Origin: Pseudomonas paeninsulae
GTDB taxonomy: Bacteria > Pseudomonadota > Gammaproteobacteria > Pseudomonadales > Pseudomonadaceae
DNA length: 64,000 bases
Direction: 5' to 3'
Assembly (NCBI RefSeq): GCF_035621475.1
Contig: NZ_CP141799.1
Span: 5,258,501 to 5,322,500, forward strand
Shown here: positions 35,592 to 44,008 of the stretch, piece after piece
Numbering within the stretch: position 1 is the first letter of the stretch
Layout of the letters: every line of letters starts with the position of its first letter
Notes under the pieces: generated by a model
Told to the model about the DNA's origin: nothing
Database searches by the model: none
The model's input: only the letters and a program-made list of their open reading frames with translations
Position numbers and translations under genes: made by a program

Positions 35592-37484
35592 ATGCAGACA
35601 AGAATAAGAAAAAGCCTGACACACTGGACCCTGGCCACGCTGGCGGGCGCAGGCTGCAGCCTGACGCCATTGGCCAGCGCCGTGGCCGACGAGGAGACGC
35701 AGGTCACCGGTTATGTCGAGAACGCCACCTTCGCCCGCGATAGCGTCGGTTTGTCGAAGTTTCGCAACACGCTGCAGCTCAACGCCGACCGCACGTTCGG
35801 CGACCTGGGCCAGCTGAACTTCAAGAACACCGCCTTCCACGCCACCTTCCGCGGCACCTACGATGGCGTCTACGACCTCAACAGCAGCGAATACGGCAGC
35901 GGCGCTGGGGGCGCCATCCAGCTGGAGGACACGGGCGCGATCAACCCCGCCGGTTCGGTGCCGCATGGCGGCGGCTTGAAGCTACCAAACACCTTCAACG
36001 TGGCCAACAATCCCAACGAGGGCATGATCGTCCTCGGCGAGAACCTGCATAAAACCCGTGGCGGCGTGGGCTTTGGCGTGCCGGTGCGCCCCTGTGACAA
36101 GGACAGCCGCGGCTGCATCGACGGCTACCTCGACTCCAGCAGCAACGACCTGCGCTTCCCCGAGTTCAACGATCGCCTGGATTTCATCCGCGAGCTGTAT
36201 GTCGACTTCGACAATCAGCTGCCCAACGGCGACATCCTCAGCTGGCGTCTGGGCAAGCAGCAGGTGATCTGGGGCCGCACCGACCTGTTCCGCGTGCTCG
36301 ACGTGATCAACCCGGTCGACTATTCGCGCAACAACATCTATGACGAACTGGAAGACATCCGCATCCCCATGTGGATCGCCAAAGCCGACTGGCGCATGGG
36401 CGCTGGCGAGCTGTTCGACGACCTCAATCTGTCGTTCGTGTGGAACGTCGACAAGTTTCGCCCGCACAACCTCGGACAATGCGGCGGCCCCAACTCGATC
36501 CTCGATGCGGCCTGCTTCTTCCGTGGCATGAACAACCTGTGGGAAAACGGCGGCACCGTTTCCAACTTCGCCTTCGGCGACACCGCCACCGACTTCGGCC
36601 CCGGCCAGATCGGTATTCGCAAGGCGCACATGCCGGCCTGGAGCCTGTCCAACACCCAGTTCGGGATCAAGCTGGAAGGCGTTTATGGCGACTTTGGCTT
36701 CAGCCTCAACGCCCTCACTTACCGCTCCCAGCTGCCTTCGCTTCGCGGTGGCATTGCGGCGCAGAACGGCTTCACCGGCGAGACCGGGGTATCGCCGAGC
36801 CTGATCGCGTTTGATATCCACTTCCCGCGGGTCAACTTGCTCGGCGGCTCGATGGACTACTACTCGCAGGCGATCGACACGGTATTTCGCGTCGAGGTCG
36901 CGCACACCGAAGGCGAGGAGTTCGCCAACACCCTGCAGTCGCGGCTGTTCTCCGAATCGGACGTGACTCGCTACGTGATCGGTGCGGACAAGAACATCTT
37001 CATTCCCGCACTCAACCCCGGTCGCGCCTTCCTGTTCTCCGCCCAATTGTTCGGCCAACACATCCACGAACACCAGGAAGAGAAACGTGTGCTGGGCAAG
37101 GTCGGCATGCCGGACTGGGAACAGAACTGGATCGGCACCCTGCTGGTCAAGGGCTGGTGGATGAACGACCGTCTCAGCCCGCAACTGCTCGCCGCGCATG
37201 ACTTCAAGGCCCGGGCCACCGCCATCGCCCCGAGCATTGAGTACCTGTTCAGCGACAACCTGAAGATCACCGCTGGCGCCAACATCAAGGTCGGTCGCGG
37301 CGCCCGCGAGTACGACGATTGCCGTACCTGTAACCCCTGGGACCCCTTCACCAGCAGCGGCCAACCAGAAGGCATGAGCCTCGGCCTGACCGGCTATGAA
37401 CCCCTTGGTCGTTTCCGCGCAGGCCCGATCGGCATGGCGCAAAAAGAAGACGAACTGCAACTGACCCTGCGCTACAGCTTCTGA
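35592..37484 (+). CDS. DUF1302 outer-membrane-type protein
   Basis: A 630-residue exported protein with a signal peptide (MQTRIRKSLTHWTLATLAGAG, cleavage near ASAVADEE). It has a body of alternating amphipathic strands ending in aromatic phenylalanine (QLTLRYSF), suggesting a beta-barrel in the outer membrane. Conserved DUF1302 segments include RELYVDFDNQLPNGDILSW and LGKQQVIWGRTDLFRVLDVINPVDYS. DUF1302 and DUF1329 genes are regularly adjacent and linked with growth on, or tolerance of, hydrophobic compounds; the mechanism is not established. It lies 39 bases after the RND gene. Confidence 0.83.
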   Translation: MQTRIRKSLTHWTLATLAGAGCSLTPLASAVADEETQVTGYVENATFARDSVGLSKFRNTLQLNADRTFGDLGQLNFKNTAFHATFRGTYDGVYDLNSSEYGSGAGGAIQLEDTGAINPAGSVPHGGGLKLPNTFNVANNPNEGMIVLGENLHKTRGGVGFGVPVRPCDKDSRGCIDGYLDSSSNDLRFPEFNDRLDFIRELYVDFDNQLPNGDILSWRLGKQQVIWGRTDLFRVLDVINPVDYSRNNIYDELEDIRIPMWIAKADWRMGAGELFDDLNLSFVWNVDKFRPHNLGQCGGPNSILDAACFFRGMNNLWENGGTVSNFAFGDTATDFGPGQIGIRKAHMPAWSLSNTQFGIKLEGVYGDFGFSLNALTYRSQLPSLRGGIAAQNGFTGETGVSPSLIAFDIHFPRVNLLGGSMDYYSQAIDTVFRVEVAHTEGEEFANTLQSRLFSESDVTRYVIGADKNIFIPALNPGRAFLFSAQLFGQHIHEHQEEKRVLGKVGMPDWEQNWIGTLLVKGWWMNDRLSPQLLAAHDFKARATAIAPSIEYLFSDNLKITAGANIKVGRGAREYDDCRTCNPWDPFTSSGQPEGMSLGLTGYEPLGRFRAGPIGMAQKEDELQLTLRYSF

Positions 37485-37502
37485 TCATCACGAGGAAGAC
37501 CC

Positions 37503-38816
37503 ATGAACAAGCAATTCCGCTTCCGTTTCGCCGCCCTTGCCCTGGCAATGAGCGCAGGTTTCGCCCAGGCCAACTCGGCCGTGATAGACCGCTCTTTCTA
37601 CCCCTATAAGGCCGAAAAACCGGCCTTTGCCGGACTCAGCGCCGGCCTGACTATCAACAAAGCCAACGTCGCCCAGTTCAAGGACATCATCGATCCGGCC
37701 TTCTACGGCTTCATCGAGAAGGGCTGGCTGGACATGCAGGTCGGTGAAACCACCTCCTTCGACCTGCACCCTAACTATGTCGAGGCCACCCGTCAGGGTC
37801 AGAACAAGGTCAAGCTCGGCGCCAAAACCGGCGAGATCGACGGCTGGATCGCCGGTCGACCCTTCCCCCAGGAGCCCGATGCCAATGACCCGCGCGCCGG
37901 CGAGAAGCTGGCCTGGAACTACAAGTACGGCTACAACTGGGGCGACAGCGCGGCCATCTCGCCGTTCTACTGGAAGTACCGCGACATGGACTCAGCCAAG
38001 GTCGAGCGCACCATCAAGTTCGACTTTCACTTCCTCAACTTCACCGGCCGGGTCAACCAGGAACCCATGCCGTCGATCACGCCAAATCCCTCGGAGCTGT
38101 TTCGCGGCATCTACGTCAAGGTGCTCGAACCCTATGATGTGCGTAACACCCAGCTGCTGATCCACCGCTCCCAGGACGACCTCAAGCGCGACAACTCCTG
38201 GCTCTACCTCGGTTTCCAGCGCCGCGTACGGCGCCTGGCCACCGGCCAGGTGACCGATGCCTTCCTCGGCTCGGACCTGATGATCGAGGATTTCGAGGGC
38301 TACAACGGGCGCATCTCCGACATGAACTGGACCTACAAGGGCACCAAGTTTCTGTTGATGCCCTTCTACAACCACAACGACCTGACCTTGGACAGCGAAA
38401 CCCATCAGGACAGCGACGGCTACCAGGTCGTGGCCTTCGCCGGCCAGGGCGGTTGTTTCCCCAATATCACCTGGCAACTGCGTAAGGTCTACGAGGTGGA
38501 ATCGGCACCGGTGGAAGGCAGCCACCCGCTGTCCAAGCGGGTGCACTATGTGGACGCGCAGACCTTCACCGTGCCGCGCACGATTTCCTATGACCGCAAG
38601 GGCAGTCTGTGGAAGACCTTCACCATCGGCCAAGCCCACCCGGATCACCACCTGGCGAAAAACAAGGACAGCGGTGTGTCGATCGACGACAGCTTCAGCA
38701 TGATCGACGTGCAAGCCATGCACTGCACCACCGGCCAGTTCAAGGGCCAGGTCGACCCGCAAATGAGCAAGCCGGAAATGTTCAGCGTGCAGCACATGCG
38801 CGCTACCGGTAACTGA
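37503..38816 (+). CDS. DUF1329 periplasmic or outer-membrane protein
   Basis: A 437-residue protein with a clear signal peptide ([23 protein letters not shown]). The DUF1329 body contains [27 protein letters not shown] (partial pattern) and [21 protein letters not shown]. It is related to LolB-like lipoprotein or lipid-binding folds by family annotation. Eighteen bases separate it from the DUF1302 gene, so the two are coexpressed. It may cooperate with the RND pump in handling hydrophobic molecules in the envelope. A hairpin follows its stop. Confidence 0.83.
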   Translation: MNKQFRFRFAALALAMSAGFAQANSAVIDRSFYPYKAEKPAFAGLSAGLTINKANVAQFKDIIDPAFYGFIEKGWLDMQVGETTSFDLHPNYVEATRQGQNKVKLGAKTGEIDGWIAGRPFPQEPDANDPRAGEKLAWNYKYGYNWGDSAAISPFYWKYRDMDSAKVERTIKFDFHFLNFTGRVNQEPMPSITPNPSELFRGIYVKVLEPYDVRNTQLLIHRSQDDLKRDNSWLYLGFQRRVRRLATGQVTDAFLGSDLMIEDFEGYNGRISDMNWTYKGTKFLLMPFYNHNDLTLDSETHQDSDGYQVVAFAGQGGCFPNITWQLRKVYEVESAPVEGSHPLSKRVHYVDAQTFTVPRTISYDRKGSLWKTFTIGQAHPDHHLAKNKDSGVSIDDSFSMIDVQAMHCTTGQFKGQVDPQMSKPEMFSVQHMRATGN

Positions 38817-38833
38817 CAGGCCGTCCCCCGATA

Positions 38834-38856
38834 CCGCCCGGCATGCTGCCGGGCGG
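38834..38856 (+). terminator. terminator-like hairpin after the DUF1329 gene
   Basis: CCGCCCGGCA and TGCCGGGCGG form a perfect ten-base stem with a three-base loop. Only TT follows, so termination may be incomplete and the chemoreceptor gene could be partly cotranscribed. Confidence 0.6.
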
Positions 38857-38962
38857 TTCGCTCATCAGCCCCGAATTCAACTCAGGCGGCACACGCCCAG
38901 CACGGGCAACCGTGGCCCGTGCATCCGCCGCCTGCCCAAACCTTCAGTACGGATCGGATGCC

Positions 38963-40516
38963 ATGTCACAGCGCGTGCCAGACAAGGGCCAGACCAACGA
39001 GCAACTCCTGTTGCTGACCGACAGCCAGGCCAACATCCTCTACGCCAGCCCGGCCCTGTGCCGTCTGGCTGGCCTCAGCGAAAGCGCCCTGATCGGCCGC
39101 CCCGCCTCCAGCCTGCGCCACCCGGACATGCCGCAGGGACCGATCAAGGATCTCTGGGCAACCCTCGGCCGCGGCCAGTCCTGGATGGGCATGCTGAAAA
39201 ACCGCCGGGCCGATGGCCAGCCGTTCTGGGTCGACGCCTTCATCAGCCCGGTCCTGGAAAACGGCAAGGTACGCGAATACCAGGCCATCTATCGCCTGCC
39301 CCAGGCCGAGGCGATTCAGCGCGCCACCGCCATCTACCGTACACGCAGCCAGGGCAAGCACCCGGCGGCATTGCGCTGGCAATGGCTGACTCGCAACCGC
39401 GCCCAGACCCTGCTGGCGCTACTGGCCTTCAGCCCGCTCGGCCTGCTCGCGCTGAGCCAGAGCCCGCAACTGGGCGGCGCCGTATTGTTCGCGTGCGTCA
39501 GTCTCTGCTGGCTGCTGTTGAGCCTGCATGCCAAGCCTTTTGCCGCGCTGGTGGCGCACAGTCGGCGCATCGTTGAGCACCCGATCAAGCAGCTGATCTA
39601 CACCGGCCGGATCGACGAAGTCGGCCAGTTGCAGTTGAGCAATCGCCTACAGGAGGCGCGTCTGGCGTCCATGGTGGCGCGCATCGGCGACAGCAGCAGC
39701 CGGGTCAGCGCCCATGCCGACCACACCAGGCAACTGCTCGGCACCAGCAATCAGGCGGCCGAGCAGCAGCAACAGGCCCTGGACGGCATCAGCGCCGCAG
39801 TCGAACAACTCAGCGCGACCATTCAGGAGGTGGCGGGCAACACGCGCAATGCCGCCGAACAGACTCACCAAGCGCAAGCCTTGAGCGACGACGGCCAGCG
39901 CCAGGTGGGCAACGCGCACCAGAGCATCGCCGCGCTGGCCGCCACCCTCGACCAGTCGGCCGCGGCGGTCACCGCCTTGAGCCAGCACAGCCAAGCCATC
40001 GGCGGCATTCTCGACGTGATCCGCAGCATCGCTGAACAGACCAACCTGCTGGCCTTGAATGCGGCCATCGAGGCGGCGCGGGCCGGCGACAATGGCCGCG
40101 GCTTCGCCGTGGTGGCCGACGAGGTACGCTCCCTGGCCAAGCGTACCCAGGCCTCCACCGACGAAATTCAGGGCATGATCGAAGCCCTGCGCCAGGGTAC
40201 GGCGCAAGTGGTCAAGACCATGCAGCAAGGCCTGCAACAGTCACGGGCCAGCGTCGAACAGGTCGACGCCACCGCCCAGGCCCTGGCGCACATCACCCTG
40301 CGCATCGGTGAGATCGCCGGCATCAGCAGCCAGATCGCCGAGGCCGGCAACCAGCAGAGTCAGGCCGCCGAGGAGATCAACCAGAAGATCCACGCCCTGC
40401 AAGGGCTGGCCAGCCACAGCCGGCAACTGCAGCGCGACACCCTCGAGCTCGCCGACCAGGTCAGCAGCCAAGTCAGCCGACAGCGCGCATTGATCGAGCA
40501 TATGCATGACCGCTGA
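38963..40516 (+). CDS. PAS-domain methyl-accepting chemotaxis protein (Aer-like)
   Basis: A 517-residue chemoreceptor. The N-terminal PAS domain (about 10-120; [34 protein letters not shown]) is followed by a short membrane hairpin ([17 protein letters not shown] and [18 protein letters not shown], about 155-195) and a HAMP-like linker. The cytoplasmic signalling tip carries [23 protein letters not shown] and [14 protein letters not shown]. The architecture matches Aer-type energy or redox taxis receptors, with no periplasmic ligand domain. Sitting after the DmpR-type operon, it may help taxis towards phenolics through metabolic state. That is inference. Confidence 0.88.
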   Translation: MSQRVPDKGQTNEQLLLLTDSQANILYASPALCRLAGLSESALIGRPASSLRHPDMPQGPIKDLWATLGRGQSWMGMLKNRRADGQPFWVDAFISPVLENGKVREYQAIYRLPQAEAIQRATAIYRTRSQGKHPAALRWQWLTRNRAQTLLALLAFSPLGLLALSQSPQLGGAVLFACVSLCWLLLSLHAKPFAALVAHSRRIVEHPIKQLIYTGRIDEVGQLQLSNRLQEARLASMVARIGDSSSRVSAHADHTRQLLGTSNQAAEQQQQALDGISAAVEQLSATIQEVAGNTRNAAEQTHQAQALSDDGQRQVGNAHQSIAALAATLDQSAAAVTALSQHSQAIGGILDVIRSIAEQTNLLALNAAIEAARAGDNGRGFAVVADEVRSLAKRTQASTDEIQGMIEALRQGTAQVVKTMQQGLQQSRASVEQVDATAQALAHITLRIGEIAGISSQIAEAGNQQSQAAEEINQKIHALQGLASHSRQLQRDTLELADQVSSQVSRQRALIEHMHDR

Positions 40517-40530
40517 TGCCGAGGCGTCGG

Positions 40531-41247
40531 TCAGCCCCGCGGCATCAACAGCTCGGCCACTTGGCGGCCGCCGACGAAATGCTCGTCCACCAGGCGAATC
40601 ACCTCCGCCTCGTTGCGCACCCGGTACCAGTCACCGGAGGGATAAACACTCAGGGTCGGCCCCTGGTCGCAGGGGAACTGGCACTGGGTACGGGTGATAT
40701 GCACGCCTCCCGCGCACTCCAGCTTGCCGGCGGCCTTGAGCCGCGCGCGCAGGCTTTTCCACAGCGCCAGGGCGCCACGACGGGTGCAGCGTGGGCCGTT
40801 GCACAGCAGCAGGCGCTGCTGATGCGGCGGGATCTGCGACCAGGCGTGGTGCCCCGGTATGGCGGCGACTCCCACGCAGGGCAGGTGCAATTCGGGGCGT
40901 TCGATCAGGGCGCAGGCGACTTCCACCGGTAAGCCTTCGCTCTGGCCGATGGCGCTGGCGACAAACAGCTGCTCGGCCTCGGCCAGTTGGCCCAGTTCGC
41001 TGCGCAACCAGTCGAGGTGCGGGCTGCTGCTCTGCGGTTCCAGGTCGATCACCAGCAACGGCCGTTGACCTTCACTGACCCGCTGCCAGAGCTCGGCGTA
41101 ACCGCTGCTAGTGTCGACGATATCGGCCAGCGCCGCCGCGCCGCGCAAGGCCGCCAGGCGCTGGCGGAACAGCTCGGCAAACGAGCCGTCGGCGAGGTCG
41201 GGGCCGACGAAGAGAATGCAGGCGTAGGGCGAAACGGGCGTGGTCAT
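40531..41247 (-). CDS. thioredoxin-like [2Fe-2S] ferredoxin domain protein (DUF1636-type C-terminus)
   Basis: A 238-residue protein in two parts. Residues 1-135 resemble a small alpha/beta domain without a motif I can name (ACILFVGPDLADGSFAELF). Residues 140-235 form a thioredoxin-like ferredoxin, with cysteines in LLCNGPRCTRRGALA and TRTQCQFPCDQGPTLSVYPSGDWY. It heads the minus-strand cobalamin cluster with cobK and cobL and could deliver electrons to CobG or another step. Only 14 bases separate its stop from that of the convergent chemoreceptor gene. The function is not established. Confidence 0.65.
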   Translation of the reverse strand: MTTPVSPYACILFVGPDLADGSFAELFRQRLAALRGAAALADIVDTSSGYAELWQRVSEGQRPLLVIDLEPQSSSPHLDWLRSELGQLAEAEQLFVASAIGQSEGLPVEVACALIERPELHLPCVGVAAIPGHHAWSQIPPHQQRLLLCNGPRCTRRGALALWKSLRARLKAAGKLECAGGVHITRTQCQFPCDQGPTLSVYPSGDWYRVRNEAEVIRLVDEHFVGGRQVAELLMPRG

Positions 41248-41292
41248 GGCGGCCTCCAGAGCGGGCCGGCAGTCTAACAGGCGATCCGTTTA

Positions 41293-41453
41293 CGTAGGGT
41301 GGGTTAGCCGCATGCCGCGGTTGCCGAACAACACATCCATTCGCGACGCGGCGCAACCCACCAGCGGCGCAACGCGGTCCATCGCCTGCTGGGTTACGCG
41401 CCGCGCCACTGTCGTGTGTGGTCGGCGTCCCGCGTCGCTAACCCACCCTACAG
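41293..41453. repeat. GGGTTA palindromic repeat element, copy 2
   Basis: Begins CGTAGGGTGGGTTAGCCG and ends GCTAACCCACCCTACAGG, with inner GCAACCCACCAG and CTGGGTTACGCGCCGC. It fills the gap between the ferredoxin-domain gene and cobK and ends two bases before the cobK stop codon. Confidence 0.85.
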
Positions 41454-41455
41454 GT

Positions 41456-42175
41456 CTACAGCGGCAAGGCCTCGCAGAGGTCGTCGAGGCTGACGAACTC
41501 GCGCTCCACCGCTGGCAAGCTCGGTCGGCGCAGCAGCAGCACCGGCAGGCCCAGCTCGCGGGCGACCTGCAATTTCGGCTCGGTGGCCTGGCTGCCGCTG
41601 TTCTTGCTGATCAGCACATCGCTGCGCAGACGGGCGAACAACGCACGCTCCTCATTCAGCTCAAACGGCCCACGCGCGCCGATGATTTCCGCACGCGGCA
41701 CGGCCTCCTGACCTTGCAGGCAACGCACCGTCCAATGCTGGTGAGGGGGAATCTCGTGCAGGTGTTCCAGCGGCTCGCGCCCCAGGGTAAACAGCGGGCG
41801 CCGGAAGCCGTTCAGGGCTGCAACCAACCCGGCCCAGTCATCCACCTCGCGCCAGTCATCCCCTGTAACGGCCTGCCAACCCGGCCGGCGCAGCGCCCAG
41901 CAGGCCACCCCGCTCAGCGCAGCGGCGCGGGCGGCATTGGCGCTAATCTGCGCGGCGTAGGGATGAGTCAGATCGAGCAGCAGTTCGATGCCCTGCTCAC
42001 GGATAAATCCCGCCAAGCCTTCGGCGCCGCCAAAACCACCCACGCGCACCTGGCAGGGCAGATCAGCGGGAACCCGGCCGAGGCCGGCCAGGCTGTAGAT
42101 GCTCTCGGGGCCCAGGCGCCGAGCCAGCAACAACGCCTCAGTGGTGCCGCCGAGCAGGAGGATGCGCGCGCTCAC
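41456..42175 (-). CDS. cobK: precorrin-6A reductase
   Basis: A 239-residue NADPH-dependent enzyme that reduces precorrin-6A to dihydro-precorrin-6B in aerobic cobalamin synthesis. Family features are the N-terminal [42 protein letters not shown] and the C-terminal [27 protein letters not shown] pattern. A GTG start at 42175 overlaps the TGA of cobL by four bases. It is therefore translationally coupled to the methyltransferase that acts next. Confidence 0.92.
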   Translation of the reverse strand: MSARILLLGGTTEALLLARRLGPESIYSLAGLGRVPADLPCQVRVGGFGGAEGLAGFIREQGIELLLDLTHPYAAQISANAARAAALSGVACWALRRPGWQAVTGDDWREVDDWAGLVAALNGFRRPLFTLGREPLEHLHEIPPHQHWTVRCLQGQEAVPRAEIIGARGPFELNEERALFARLRSDVLISKNSGSQATEPKLQVARELGLPVLLLRRPSLPAVEREFVSLDDLCEALPL

Positions 42176-43374
42176 GGCTTACGCACCTGCAGCAGGGTGA
42201 TCGACAAGGCGCTGCGCCAGGTGTCGAAAGCGCCCAGCGGTTGCGCCTGGGCCACGGCGATGCGGGTCAACTCACCGCCGACCCGTTCGCGCCAGGCGAC
42301 CAGCGCCGCTTCGCTTTGCAGGGTGACGGCGTTGGCCAGCAGCCGGCCGCCCGGCTTGAGGCTGGCCCAGCACTGCTCCAGCACACCGGGCACGGTCACC
42401 CCGCCGCCGATAAAGATTGCATCCGGCGCGGCCAGGCCGGCCAGTGCGGCGGGCGCGTGACCGGCGACCAGCTGCAGGCCCGGCACCCCGAGGGCGTCGC
42501 GGTTGTGCTGGATATGCCCCTGGCGGCCTGCGTCGGCCTCGATGGCGATGGCCCGGCAAGCGGGATGGGCGCGCATCCACTCGATACCGATGGAACCGCA
42601 GCCTGCGCCGACATCCCAGAGCAGCTCGCCCGGCTGCGGGGCCAAGCGCGCCAGGGTGATGGCGCGCACATCGCGCTTGGTCAGTTGGCCGTCGTGCTGA
42701 TACAGCTCATCACGCAGGCCCGGTGTCAGCGGCAGCAGGCGCGCATCGGCGGCGGCGATACATTCGACCGCCAGCAGATTGAGATCGGCGGCGCGCGGCA
42801 GCTGCCAGTCGCTGGCCAGAGCATCGACGCGCCGCTCATTGGTGCCGCCCAGATGCTCCAGCACGGTCAGGCGGCTGGGGCCGAAGCCACGCTGGCGCAG
42901 CAGCTCGGCCACCGCCGCCGGGCTGTCGCCATCATTGCTCAGCAACAACAGGCGCGCGCCGGGGAAAATCCGCGCCTGCAACGCCGCCAACGGGCGCGCC
43001 ACCAGCGACAGCACCGTCACCTCCTGCAACGGCCAACCGAGCCGGGCAGCGGCCAGGGATACCGAGGACGGCGCCGAGAACACCCGCAGCTCTTCGGCCG
43101 GCAGCTGCCGCGCCAGGCTGGCGCCGACGCCATAGAACAGCGGATCGCCGCTGGCCAGCACGCAAACAGGCGTACCACGCCGGGCCAGCAGCGGCTCCAG
43201 GCTGAAGGGGCTGGGCCACAACTCATGCGCGGCCGACAGATCCGCCGGCAGCAGGGCCAGCTGCCGCGCGCCAGCGACGATACAACGCGCATCGCCCAGC
43301 GCCTCGCGGGCCGCCTCGCCCAGGCCGGCATAGCCGTCTTCACCGATCCCCACCAGGGTTAACCAGGCCGTCAT
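42172..43374 (-). CDS. cobL: precorrin-6B C5,15-methyltransferase (decarboxylating)
   Basis: A 400-residue fusion of CbiE and CbiT domains. The N-terminal tetrapyrrole methylase domain (about 1-200) has [20 protein letters not shown] and the [17 protein letters not shown] loop. The C-terminal SAM-dependent domain (about 215-400) has the motif [18 protein letters not shown]. It methylates C5 and C15 and removes the acetate side chain at C12. ATG at 43374 gives the family start [11 protein letters not shown]; the frame extends into the riboswitch region antisense and is ignored there. Divergent from cobG. Confidence 0.94.
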   Translation of the reverse strand: MTAWLTLVGIGEDGYAGLGEAAREALGDARCIVAGARQLALLPADLSAAHELWPSPFSLEPLLARRGTPVCVLASGDPLFYGVGASLARQLPAEELRVFSAPSSVSLAAARLGWPLQEVTVLSLVARPLAALQARIFPGARLLLLSNDGDSPAAVAELLRQRGFGPSRLTVLEHLGGTNERRVDALASDWQLPRAADLNLLAVECIAAADARLLPLTPGLRDELYQHDGQLTKRDVRAITLARLAPQPGELLWDVGAGCGSIGIEWMRAHPACRAIAIEADAGRQGHIQHNRDALGVPGLQLVAGHAPAALAGLAAPDAIFIGGGVTVPGVLEQCWASLKPGGRLLANAVTLQSEAALVAWRERVGGELTRIAVAQAQPLGAFDTWRSALSITLLQVRKP

Positions 43375-43440
43375 ACCTACTCCTCTACGCCCGCCCGACG
43401 AGCAAGGGTGTCTGCGCGTCAAACAAAGCGGGCATAATAC

Positions 43441-43756
43441 AGCCTTCGTCGGTGCCCAAGAGCCTGAACAGGGTCTGCTGCGCGTCGGCCATGCTGCGTT
43501 GGAAATGGCTTCGAACTGCTCATTTACTACTCGTAAACTCCGCATTCTCAGCCATTTCCGCCTTGCCTGGCTCTAGCTCGCACGCCCCTGGACAGGCTCT
43601 AAAATGGGCCTAAGAGGGAATCCGGAGCGATCTGCTGATCGTGACCGAGCTGCCCCCGCAACTGTAAACAGCGAGTCTGCCGCAACAGCGCCACTGGGTA
43701 ACCGGGAAGGCCGCGCCAGATGATGACCTGTCAGCCAGGAGACCTGCCTACGACGC
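43441..43756 (+). ncRNA. cobalamin (B12) riboswitch upstream of cobG
   Basis: The conserved core is plain: GAGGGAATCCGG, CTGCCCCCGCAACTGTAA, then GCCACTGGG, CGGGAAGGC and the B12 box AGCCAGGAGACCTGCC ending near 43747. The 5' strand GGTGCC lies at 43451-43456, and P1 pairs roughly 43444-43451 with 43747-43754. The region between GGTGCC and the TAAGAGGGAA strand, normally a short variable arm, is occupied by a 142-base palindromic element. It should repress the plus-strand cobG-cobH-cobI-cobJ genes when adenosylcobalamin is abundant. The orientation excludes cobL as target. Confidence 0.92.
43459..43600. repeat. ~140-bp hairpin element, copy 1, inside the riboswitch variable arm
   Basis: Imperfect terminal inverted repeats (AGAGCCTGAACAGGG with CCCTGGACAGGCTCT), a perfect internal ten-base stem GGAAATGGCT (43501) with AGCCATTTCC (43550), and an apical TTTAC/GTAAA stem. 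The reverse complement is homologous to the element at 43851-43990. Confidence 0.85.
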
Positions 43757-43851
43757 TAGTCGCGAGTGCCAACATCGGGCGGGGTGTACCGATGCCATTG
43801 AGTTCCCCTCCCACTTGGGCGGACTCTGCTGGTTCGGTCGCCGCGTCGTAG
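43748..43851 (+). promoter_or_regulatory. possible switching helix of the riboswitch expression platform
   Basis: CTACGACGC at 43748-43756, the 3' strand of P1, has a perfect nine-base complement GCGTCGTAG at 43843-43851. The two pairings exclude each other, as expected for a ligand-controlled switch. The sequence between contains no T-tract terminator. Confidence 0.4.
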
Positions 43852-43990
43852 AAGCTGTTTACGATCTCGCGAGCTAGAGCCCTGCAAGGCAAAAACAGGC
43901 GAGGAAGCGGAGTGTACGAGCTGTACATGAGCATTCCGAGCCTGTTTTTAACGCAGCAGGGCCGACGCGCAGCAGATCGTAGGCAGGTTC
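43851..43990. repeat. ~140-bp hairpin element, copy 2, in the cobG leader
   Basis: Terminal inverted repeats GAAGCTGTTTACGATCT and AGATCGTAGGCAGGTTC (14 of 17 pairs), internal perfect stem AAAAACAGGC (43891) with GCCTGTTTTT (43940), and apical TGTAC/GTACA. It is in opposite orientation to copy 1 and ends 18 bases before the cobG start. Confidence 0.85.
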
Positions 43991-44008
43991 GTTGTTGCTG
44001 GTGAACCT

